From Pseudomonas frederiksbergensis (GTDB taxonomy: Bacteria; Pseudomonadota; Gammaproteobacteria; Pseudomonadales; Pseudomonadaceae), in contig NZ_CP142104.1 of the NCBI RefSeq assembly GCF_035751725.1, positions 3,348,001 to 3,412,000 on the forward strand: a DNA stretch of 64,000 nucleotides. Direction: 5' to 3'. The notes below the pieces were generated by a model that saw nothing but the letters and a program-made list of their open reading frames with translations, searched no databases and was not told the origin of the DNA. Positions 17,066-24,436 of this stretch are shown one piece after another. Each line of letters opens with the position of its first letter. Within the stretch, counting starts at the first letter, position 1. The position numbers and the translations under genes were made by a program.

Positions 17066-18641
17066 ATTCGATGTAATCATCGTCGGCAGCGGCCCGGCCG
17101 GGACTTCAGCCGCCTATCCGCTGGTCAAGGCAGGCCTGAAAGTCCTCATGGTCGATGCCCAGGCCGATACGCGCCCTTCAAAGCCGCCAAGCCGCCCATT
17201 CCTCGACGCCAGGGCGAACGATGAGCATCAATGGAAATGGATGATCGGCGATAACTTTCACGCCTTGAACCAGCTGGATGCGGTATCGCCCAAGTTGAAG
17301 ACACCGACCCACGCCCATGTCTTCGAACGATTCAACGCCGACAACCGCATCGAGACCGATAATTTCATCGGCATCGGCTCACTGGCAACCGGAGGCCTGT
17401 CCAATGCCTGGGGCTGCGGCGTAGCAACGCTCAGTGCGGACGATTTTGCCGGGCTGCCCATCGATTATTCCGAGATGCAGGGGTCGTACGAAACCGTCGC
17501 TCGGCGCATCGGTATCAGCGGCCGGGTCGACGATGACCTGTCGAGCTACTTCGGCCTCGATGAGTGGTCGCAGCCACCGCTGCCGCTGGATGCCCTGCAC
17601 CGGCGCCTGCTCGATCAGTACGCCCGGCGCCGGCCGGGGTTTACCGATCCGGGCTTCCGTCTTGGTCGCTCCAGGGTCGCCGTGTTGAGCCAGCCCTTGG
17701 AAGAACGCAAGGCCTGTGACTTGTCTGGGAACTGCTTGTGGGGCTGTCACAACCAAGCCTTGTACAGCGCCTCTCAAGAGCTGAAAAAGCTCAAGCAATA
17801 CCCCGGCTTCCAGCACGTCCAGGATTTTCTGGTGGACGACCTGTTGAAACAGGACGGTTCATGGATGATCAACGATCGTCGCTCCGCCCGGCGGTTTTGC
17901 GCGACGCGCCTGCTGCTGGCAGCAGGCACCCTGGCCTCGACCCGGCTCGCCCTCAAGCGCCTGAACCATTACGCCCCGATACCCTTGCTGTCTTCGCCAA
18001 CCGCGGCCTTCCTGCTATGGCTGCCAAAGATGCTCGGCGCCCCAAGGGGGCCGACCTTTGGCCTGGGGCAGCTTTCGTTCGCCCTTGAGCTATCGTCCAC
18101 TGCAACGGCCTTTGGTTCGACGTTCAGTACCACTGGTTTACCGATGGGCGAGTTTGTCAACCGGATCCCCATGAGCAAACGCCACAGCATCGAACTGCTG
18201 AAGAACCTGCTGAGCGCTTGCCTTGTGGGAAACATCTTCCTGCCCGGGCACCTGTCCCACAACACGGCACGCTTGTCGCCCGATGGTTCGTTGAGCATTA
18301 CCGGCCAAGTGCATCCCGACCTGCCAACACTCATGAAGACTGCCGAGGCCAGGCTACGCCGGATCTATTGGAGAATGGGCGCGCTGTTGATCCCCATGAG
18401 CTTCACCCTCGGCAGGCCGGGAGCGGATATCCATTATGCGGGAACCCTGCCCATGCACTCGATGCCACAGCTCGGACAGACCGATAGCCTGGGCGAAGTC
18501 GCGGGCCTTGGCGGCGTGCACATTGTCGACGGTGCCTGTCTGCCCAGTCTGACCGAAAAGTCCCACACGCTGACACTCATGGCCAACGCGGACCGGATAG
18601 CCCGCTCTCTTGCCACAACGATAGGAAATCAAAAGGCATGA
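17043..18641 (+). CDS. GMC-type FAD-dependent oxidoreductase
   Basis: The 532-residue protein opens with the FAD dinucleotide motif VIIVGSGPAGTSAA and ends with a GMC C-terminal segment (GVHIVDGACLPSLTEKS followed by an alanine-rich helix). A cysteine-bearing stretch (CDLSGNCLWGCHNQ) sits mid-protein and is seen in some GMC relatives. The family oxidises alcohol groups on sugars, sterols and other compounds, so a glycan or sugar-nucleotide substrate is likely in this cluster. The GTG at 17043 is taken as the start (GTG 17055 is possible). The gene overlaps the preceding SDR by 23 bases and the wecB-like gene by an ATGA. No signal peptide is seen, so it should be cytoplasmic. Confidence 0.85.
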   Translation: MKPIVAPEFDVIIVGSGPAGTSAAYPLVKAGLKVLMVDAQADTRPSKPPSRPFLDARANDEHQWKWMIGDNFHALNQLDAVSPKLKTPTHAHVFERFNADNRIETDNFIGIGSLATGGLSNAWGCGVATLSADDFAGLPIDYSEMQGSYETVARRIGISGRVDDDLSSYFGLDEWSQPPLPLDALHRRLLDQYARRRPGFTDPGFRLGRSRVAVLSQPLEERKACDLSGNCLWGCHNQALYSASQELKKLKQYPGFQHVQDFLVDDLLKQDGSWMINDRRSARRFCATRLLLAAGTLASTRLALKRLNHYAPIPLLSSPTAAFLLWLPKMLGAPRGPTFGLGQLSFALELSSTATAFGSTFSTTGLPMGEFVNRIPMSKRHSIELLKNLLSACLVGNIFLPGHLSHNTARLSPDGSLSITGQVHPDLPTLMKTAEARLRRIYWRMGALLIPMSFTLGRPGADIHYAGTLPMHSMPQLGQTDSLGEVAGLGGVHIVDGACLPSLTEKSHTLTLMANADRIARSLATTIGNQKA

Positions 18642-19747
18642 TTCGCAAGGTACTTTGCATCGTCGGTACACGCCCGGAAGCCATCAAGATGGCCCCGGTG
18701 ATCAAGGCGCTCCAAGCCGAAAGACACATCGATTGCCAAGTGCTCGCCACCGCCCAGCACCGAGGCCTGTTGGACCAGATCCTGAACGGTTTCGCAATCA
18801 CCGCCGACCTGGACTTGGACATCATGCGGCCCAACCAGTCATTGGCGACACTGACCTCACGCTTGCTGCTTGAGCTCGACGGCGTGCTGCAAGGCGAGAA
18901 ACCGGATGTCGTGCTGGCTCAAGGCGATACGACCACGGTCATGTCTGCTGCGCTGGCATGTTTCTACCTGCGGATTCCCTTTGGCCATATCGAGGCCGGC
19001 CTGCGTACCGGGGACCTCGACAACCCATTCCCCGAGGAAGCCAACCGGGTGATCGCCAGCAAGCTGACCCGCTGGCATTTCGCGCCCACCCAGCGCGCCG
19101 TGGAAAACTTGCGGGGCGAAGGCGTCGCGGCCAGTGCCATCACCCTGACCGGGAACACCGTGATAGACGCGTTGCTGATGACCGCAGCACAGGAATCAGC
19201 CTTGGCTGTTCCACTGGATTCCAGCAAGCGCCTGGTACTGGTCACCGCCCATCGCCGGGAGAACTTCGGCGAACCGTTCCAGAATATTTGCCAGGCACTC
19301 AAGTGCCTGGCCGAACGAAACCCGGACATCCAGATACTCTATCCCGTCCACCCCAATCCGAACGTCAAGGATGTCGCGCATCGCCTGCTCGGCCAGTCCC
19401 CGAATATCCTTCTCTGCGCACCGCTGGATTACGCGCCGTTCATCGCGGCAATGAAACGCTCGTACCTGATCATCAGCGACTCCGGAGGAGTCCAGGAAGA
19501 AGCACCGGCCCTGGGCAAACCGGTGCTGGTACTGCGAGAGGAAACCGAACGCCCGGAGGCGGTCGACCTTGGCGTGGTCAAGTTGGTAGGCGCCCACCGG
19601 GACACTATCGTCGAACAGGCACAGCGTCTGCTCGATGACCCGCAGGCTTATCGAAGCATGGCACATGGGGTTTCCCCCTATGGCGACGGCAAGGCCGCAG
19701 CCCGTATCGTCAAAGTCCTGAAGCAGTATTTCCAATCATGCGCATGA
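18638..19747 (+). CDS. wecB: UDP-N-acetylglucosamine 2-epimerase (non-hydrolysing)
   Basis: The 369-residue product has the usual length of this family. Its motifs are clear: VGTRPEAIKMAPVI at the N-terminus, VLAQGDTTTVMSAALACFY, GHIEAGLRTGDLDNPFPEE, VTAHRRENFGEP and SDSGGVQEEAPALGKPVLV. It interconverts UDP-GlcNAc and UDP-ManNAc in the cytoplasm and so supplies ManNAc or derived sugars for the polysaccharide. No ManNAc dehydrogenase (WecC/WbpO) lies next to it, so ManNAc may be used directly or be processed by the SDR or GMC enzymes nearby. It overlaps both neighbours by a few bases. Confidence 0.95.
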   Translation: MIRKVLCIVGTRPEAIKMAPVIKALQAERHIDCQVLATAQHRGLLDQILNGFAITADLDLDIMRPNQSLATLTSRLLLELDGVLQGEKPDVVLAQGDTTTVMSAALACFYLRIPFGHIEAGLRTGDLDNPFPEEANRVIASKLTRWHFAPTQRAVENLRGEGVAASAITLTGNTVIDALLMTAAQESALAVPLDSSKRLVLVTAHRRENFGEPFQNICQALKCLAERNPDIQILYPVHPNPNVKDVAHRLLGQSPNILLCAPLDYAPFIAAMKRSYLIISDSGGVQEEAPALGKPVLVLREETERPEAVDLGVVKLVGAHRDTIVEQAQRLLDDPQAYRSMAHGVSPYGDGKAAARIVKVLKQYFQSCA

Positions 19748-20844
19748 TCTATTTGTCGCCGGTGCCATGGGCCAGCTTCAGCCAGCGGCCTCATCACTTC
19801 GTCAATTGGTATCACCACCAGACTGGAGCGCCAGTGCTCTGGATCGATCCGTATCCCACGCGCTTGCCAACGCTGAGCGATTTCAGGCGCAAGCCGCCGG
19901 TCGCCGGCCAACAAAACGCCAGCGTTCCTCCCTGGTTGCAGGTCCGCAAACCCCGCAGTCTACCCATCGAGCCCCTGCCGGGATCGGCAATGCTGCTCAA
20001 GCGGCTGTGGCAAAACCTGCTCAGGGAGGCTGCGGCATTTTCCGCAAAAGCGCCTTGCAGGATCTGCGTCGGAAAACCTTCCGAACTGGCCTTGCAACTG
20101 CTGGCGCTCATCCCTGACAGCCATGCCGTCTACGATGCCATGGATGATTTCCCGGCGTTTTACCAAGGCCTGTCACGCAGGTCCATGGCGCGTCGCCAGG
20201 CGCAGGTCATCCAACGGGTGGATAAAGTACTGGCCTCCTCCAGCCCGCTTCACGACAAGCTCCGGGGCATGACCGACCAGATAGAACTGGCCCTCAACGC
20301 CTGCGACATGCAGCAACTGGCACCGGTTGAAAGCCTCGACCTGGGCGCCAAACAACAAGTGCTCGGCTATGTCGGCACGTTGGGTCGTTGGTTCGATTGG
20401 GATCTGGTCATCGCGCTGGCGCAGGCCAATCCAGCACACCGGGTCCGACTGATCGGCCCGCTCTTCACCCCACCACGTCGCGTATTACCCGCCAACATCG
20501 AGCTGCTCCCCGAGTGCTCCCACGCCAGCGCAATCGCGGCGATGGCGACGTTTTCAGTGGGCTTGATCCCGTTCAAGCTCAACCGCCTGACCGCTTCGGT
20601 CGACCCGATCAAATACTACGAATACCGTGCCCTCGGCCTGCCCGTGCTCTGCACCCGCTTCGGTGAAATGGCCTCGCGGGACAAGGAACCTGGCGTCTGG
20701 ATCGTGGATGAAGACACTGATCTGCGTAAGACCATCGTTGAAGCGCTTGCCAGCCGAACTGATCGTTCTGCTGTCGAACAGTTTCGCGAGGCACATCGTT
20801 GGGCGGGTCGTTTTTCTACGGTGGATCTTTTGAAGGGAGAATGA
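19738..20844 (+). CDS. GT4-like glycosyltransferase, single domain
   Basis: The 368-residue protein is a stand-alone version of the first module of the two large fused transferases in this cluster. Shared landmarks are QRPHHFVNWY near the N-terminus, YDAMDDFPAF, a GYVGTLGRWFDWDL segment and the donor-site region DPIKYYEYRALGLPVLC. It should transfer one sugar to the growing chain on the cytoplasmic face. The start overlaps the wecB gene by 10 bases; a second ATG lies two codons in. It is the last gene of the rightward operon: a 116-base gap to the next gene follows. Confidence 0.85.
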   Translation: MRMIYLSPVPWASFSQRPHHFVNWYHHQTGAPVLWIDPYPTRLPTLSDFRRKPPVAGQQNASVPPWLQVRKPRSLPIEPLPGSAMLLKRLWQNLLREAAAFSAKAPCRICVGKPSELALQLLALIPDSHAVYDAMDDFPAFYQGLSRRSMARRQAQVIQRVDKVLASSSPLHDKLRGMTDQIELALNACDMQQLAPVESLDLGAKQQVLGYVGTLGRWFDWDLVIALAQANPAHRVRLIGPLFTPPRRVLPANIELLPECSHASAIAAMATFSVGLIPFKLNRLTASVDPIKYYEYRALGLPVLCTRFGEMASRDKEPGVWIVDEDTDLRKTIVEALASRTDRSAVEQFREAHRWAGRFSTVDLLKGE

Positions 20845-20932
20845 TGGCTGAAAAATCGCGCGCCAGCGTCTATGGTTGATACTTGCAACGCAGACCATCC
20901 CCTAATAACAAGATTGCCGTGAGAGCCCTGCG

Positions 20933-20947
20933 CGGGCGTCACGCCCG
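20933..20947. promoter_or_regulatory. 15-base palindrome ahead of the sigma-54 activator gene
   Basis: CGGGCGT, one spacer C, then ACGCCCG form a perfect inverted repeat ending 13 bases before the ATG at 20961 and just before its GGGAG ribosome site. It could be an operator for autoregulation or an mRNA hairpin affecting translation. Confidence 0.4.
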
Positions 20948-20960
20948 ATGGGAGCCTTTC

Positions 20961-22904
20961 ATGACCCTGCATAGCGCGCAGCCGATCCCCAGCGAACTGG
21001 CGGCCTTCGTCAACGATCATTTTTCCGGACGCGGCCTCAAGCCCGATGGCGTAATTGCACAGTCCTGGTACCGCAGCGTCGTGGAGCATCGGCTCGACCC
21101 TGGCGCGGCAAGCCGCAAGAACATACTCAGTGCCGAGGACATCCGTCGGCATCAGGAACAGCACCAGCAATATCTTTCCATTGCCAGCCAGGGGGTCAGC
21201 GGTCTGGCCCGGCGCGTGGTGCCCGCCGGCTTCGCCGTACTGCTGAGCGACGAACGTGGCATCACCCTGGACTCCCGGCTGCCCGACCAGCCCGACATCT
21301 ATACACAATCAGGGCTGGTGGTGGGTGCGCAGTGGGAGGAATCGGTGGTGGGCACCAATGGCATTGGCACAACCCTGGCCGCCGCGCAGCCGTTGATCAT
21401 TCATCGGGAGGAGCATTTCCTGGCGTCCAATTTCAGCCTGAGCTGTTCGGTAGCGCCCATATTCGATGCCCAAGGCCTGCTGCGCGGCTGCCTGAACGCA
21501 ACTTGCATGAACAGCAAAGGTCCCCGGGAAAGCCAGTACCTGACGCTGCAACTGGTGATCATGTACGCGCGCCTGATCGAAAATGCACATTTCCGCCAGA
21601 GCTACCGCGACCGCTTGACCTTGTCCCTCAAGCCCCTCGATGAAATCGCCGACCTGGCCAACGAACAATTGCTGGCCCTTGATGAGAGCGGCCACATCAT
21701 CGGCGCCAATCGTGCAGCCTTTGTAGCCCTGGACCTGGCTGAGGGGCCGGCATTGCTGGGCACAGCCATCGATCGCGTGCTACCCACCACAATGGACGAT
21801 TTGCTCAAACTCAGCAACGGCGGCGCCCTGGGGGTTCGTCTACGTGGTCTTCGGGATGAGGCGTTGCTGGAGGTCGGACTGCGAATCCCCTCTCGACAAC
21901 ACCGCTCGCGCCCCATCGCCCGTCCTGCCCCTGACGCTCACCCGGACCTGCAACAACTCGCCGGCCTCGACCCTCAACTGCAACAGAGCGTCCGCCGGGT
22001 GCGCAAGGTGATCGACAAAGGGATCCCGATCCTGATCACCGGCGAAACGGGAACCGGCAAGGAAGCCTTTGCCCGCGCGATCCATCAGGCCAGCCATCGT
22101 CGCACAGGGCCTTTTGTCGCACTCAACTGCGCAGCCATCCCGGAGACTCTGATCGAGAGCGAGCTATTCGGTTATCGCGCCGGCAGCTTTACCGGCGCGA
22201 ACCGAAAAGGCATGAAGGGCAAGTTGGAACTGGCCAATGGCGGCACACTGTTCCTCGATGAGATCGGCGACATGCCCGCCCATTTGCAAACCCGCTTGCT
22301 GAGGGTGCTGGCGGAGCGGGAAATCGCGCCGCTGGGGGCTGAAGTGCCGGTGGCGCTGGACGTCCAGGTGATCTCGGCGACTCACCAGGACTTACCGACC
22401 ATGATAGGCGAGAAGCGCTTTCGCGAAGATCTGTTCTATCGCCTCGCCGGCATGAACCTGGCACTGCCCGCCTTGCGCGAACGCAGTGACCGCGCCGCGC
22501 TGATCGAGCGGCTGCTCGCGGCACAGGACGAAACCCGCTCGCTACGACTGGAAACGGATGCCCGCCGGTGCCTGCTCGATTACCACTGGCCTGGCAACAT
22601 CCGCCAGCTACTCAACAGCCTTCGTTATGCGGTGGCCCTGGCTGAAGACGGCGTCATCGACCTGGACTGCTTGCCCAGCGAAGTGTTGGCGCCACAGCGG
22701 CTGTCATTGCCCGCCAATACCAAACCATTGGCCGGCAATCTGGGCGAACAGTTGGGCGATGAGGAGTCCCGCCGCCTGCTGACGACCTTGCGCCAGCATC
22801 GCTGGAACGTCAGTGCCGCCGCTGCCGACCTGGGCATCTCCCGCTCCACGCTGTACCGCAAGATGAAAAAGCACGGCGTCGTCGCGCCCAATGACCTGTT
22901 CTGA
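20961..22904 (+). CDS. AcoR-like sigma-54-dependent transcriptional activator
   Basis: The 647-residue protein has an N-terminal sensory region with a GAF-like core (EESVVGTNGIGTTLAA, FSLSCSVAPIFDAQG), a central AAA+ domain and a Fis-type HTH. The AAA+ part has Walker A GETGTGKE near residue 360, the sigma-54 contact loop as GSFTGA rather than the usual GAFTGA near residue 407, and Walker B GGTLFLDEIGD. The C-terminal helix pair (WNVSAAAADLGISRSTLYRK) should bind upstream activating sequences. There is no receiver domain, so it probably senses a small molecule directly. ATG 20961 follows GGGAGCC. The likely target is the PQQ alcohol dehydrogenase promoter near 26680, which has a perfect -24/-12 element. 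Confidence 0.9.
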   Translation: MTLHSAQPIPSELAAFVNDHFSGRGLKPDGVIAQSWYRSVVEHRLDPGAASRKNILSAEDIRRHQEQHQQYLSIASQGVSGLARRVVPAGFAVLLSDERGITLDSRLPDQPDIYTQSGLVVGAQWEESVVGTNGIGTTLAAAQPLIIHREEHFLASNFSLSCSVAPIFDAQGLLRGCLNATCMNSKGPRESQYLTLQLVIMYARLIENAHFRQSYRDRLTLSLKPLDEIADLANEQLLALDESGHIIGANRAAFVALDLAEGPALLGTAIDRVLPTTMDDLLKLSNGGALGVRLRGLRDEALLEVGLRIPSRQHRSRPIARPAPDAHPDLQQLAGLDPQLQQSVRRVRKVIDKGIPILITGETGTGKEAFARAIHQASHRRTGPFVALNCAAIPETLIESELFGYRAGSFTGANRKGMKGKLELANGGTLFLDEIGDMPAHLQTRLLRVLAEREIAPLGAEVPVALDVQVISATHQDLPTMIGEKRFREDLFYRLAGMNLALPALRERSDRAALIERLLAAQDETRSLRLETDARRCLLDYHWPGNIRQLLNSLRYAVALAEDGVIDLDCLPSEVLAPQRLSLPANTKPLAGNLGEQLGDEESRRLLTTLRQHRWNVSAAAADLGISRSTLYRKMKKHGVVAPNDLF

Positions 22905-22914
22905 TACGCCCATG

Positions 22915-22947
22915 AAAATGCCGGCGACCTTGCGGTGCCGGCATTTT
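22915..22947. terminator. bidirectional rho-independent terminator
   Basis: AAAATGCCGGC (22915-22925), an 11-base loop, and GCCGGCATTTT (22937-22947) form a strong stem with A and T runs on its two sides. It separates the activator gene from the convergent aldehyde dehydrogenase gene and should stop both transcripts. Confidence 0.9.
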
Positions 22948-22957
22948 TCTCGCCAGA

Positions 22958-24394
22958 TCAGACTTGGATGTAAACCACATGGGTATGAGTGTATTCATAC
23001 AAGCCGTGCTTGCCGTCCGCGCCGCCAATACCGGATTTGCGCGCCCCCGCATGGAAGCCCTGCATCGCTTCGAAGTTCTCTCGATTGATGTAGGTTTCGC
23101 CGAAATCCAGCTCGTTGCTCGCGCGCATGGCAGCACTCAGGCTGCTGGTGTAGATCGATGACGTCAGGCCGTAATCGCTGTCATTGGCCAGGGCAATGGC
23201 TTCGTCCAGGTCTTCGACAATCTGGATCGGCAGCACCGGGCCGAAGATCTCCTGGCGCATGATCGCCATCTCGCCACCGCATCCGGCCAGCACCGTCGGC
23301 TGGTAATGGAAGCCCTGGCCTTTGTCGGCCACCGCGCCGCCCGTGACCACTTCGGCCCCCTCCCCCTTTGCGACCGTGACCATCCGCGCCACCTTGTCCA
23401 GCGCCGCCTGGTTGATCAACGGCCCCATGTCCAGATTGTCCTCGGCCAACGGGTCGCCGTAACGGGTTGCGGCCATCGCGGCGGCCATTTGCTCGATGAA
23501 CGGGTCGGCGACTTTGCGCTCGACATACACCCGCTCGGCGCAGTTACAGACTTGCCCGGTGTTGATCACCCTCGAAGCGGTGATGGCCTTGACCGCGAGG
23601 TCCAGGTCCGCATCCGCCAGCACGATGGCCGGCGCCTTGCCACCGAGTTCCAGGTTGAGCTTGGTAATGTTCGGCGCCGCCGCGGCCATGATCCGCGAGC
23701 CGGTGCCGACGCTGCCGGTGAAGCTGATCAGGTCGATGCCTGCATGACGGGTCAGGTCATGCCCTACCGTCGCTCCTGTGCCGCTGACGACATTGAACAC
23801 CCCGGCCGGCAAGTCGGTCTCGGCCACCAGGCGCGCAAATTCGAAGCAGTTGATGGGCGTTTCTTCGCTGGGCTTGATCACGATGGTGTTACCGGTCACC
23901 AGAGCCGGCGCCATCTTGCGAGCGATCAGGAAGAACGGGAAGTTCCACGGCAAAATGCCGGCCACCACACCCAGTGGCTTGCGCAGCAGGAAAATGCTTT
24001 CGCCGGCGCGGTCGCTGGTCAGCACCTCTCCCTCAAGGCGTCGTGCCCACTCGGCCATGTAGTCCAGATAATCGGCGGTGAAATTGACTTCCACCCGCGC
24101 CAACCCCAACACTTTGCCCTGCTCGGCGGTGACGATATGGGCGAGTCGTTCGGCGTTGTCGCGCACTTTGGTAGCGATTTTTCGCAGGTAGCCGGCACGC
24201 TCGATGGCCGGGCGGGCGGCCCAACTTTTTTGCGCCTTGCGCGCCGCGGCAATGGCCGCGTCGACCTGCTCGCCGCTGGCTTCGGGCACCCGTGCCAGCA
24301 ACCGGCCGTTGGCCGGGTTGCGCACATCGATGCTTGGATCGCTGGGAATGAAGGCGTTGGCAATGAAGTTCTGGTAATCGGTGATCTCGGTCAT
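22958..24394 (-). CDS. aldA: AldA-type NAD-dependent aldehyde dehydrogenase
   Basis: The 478-residue enzyme carries the family's NAD-binding and catalytic motifs: ILPWNFPFFLIARK, FTGSVGTG, the general-base glutamate in LELGGKAPA, and the catalytic cysteine in GQVCNCAERVYV. This last motif matches E. coli AldA-type lactaldehyde/glycolaldehyde dehydrogenases. It should oxidise a short hydroxyaldehyde to its acid in the cytoplasm. It is the second gene of a leftward operon, 42 bases after the PQQ alcohol dehydrogenase, so the substrate is probably the aldehyde made by that enzyme. Glycolaldehyde fits the glycolate oxidase genes nearby. Upstream codons to 24436 are open, but homology starts near 24394. 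Confidence 0.92.
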   Translation of the reverse strand: MTEITDYQNFIANAFIPSDPSIDVRNPANGRLLARVPEASGEQVDAAIAAARKAQKSWAARPAIERAGYLRKIATKVRDNAERLAHIVTAEQGKVLGLARVEVNFTADYLDYMAEWARRLEGEVLTSDRAGESIFLLRKPLGVVAGILPWNFPFFLIARKMAPALVTGNTIVIKPSEETPINCFEFARLVAETDLPAGVFNVVSGTGATVGHDLTRHAGIDLISFTGSVGTGSRIMAAAAPNITKLNLELGGKAPAIVLADADLDLAVKAITASRVINTGQVCNCAERVYVERKVADPFIEQMAAAMAATRYGDPLAEDNLDMGPLINQAALDKVARMVTVAKGEGAEVVTGGAVADKGQGFHYQPTVLAGCGGEMAIMRQEIFGPVLPIQIVEDLDEAIALANDSDYGLTSSIYTSSLSAAMRASNELDFGETYINRENFEAMQGFHAGARKSGIGGADGKHGLYEYTHTHVVYIQV

Positions 24395-24436
24395 GTGCTT
24401 GCTCTCGCGGTCAGTTTCAGAACGATGCAGGGGCAT

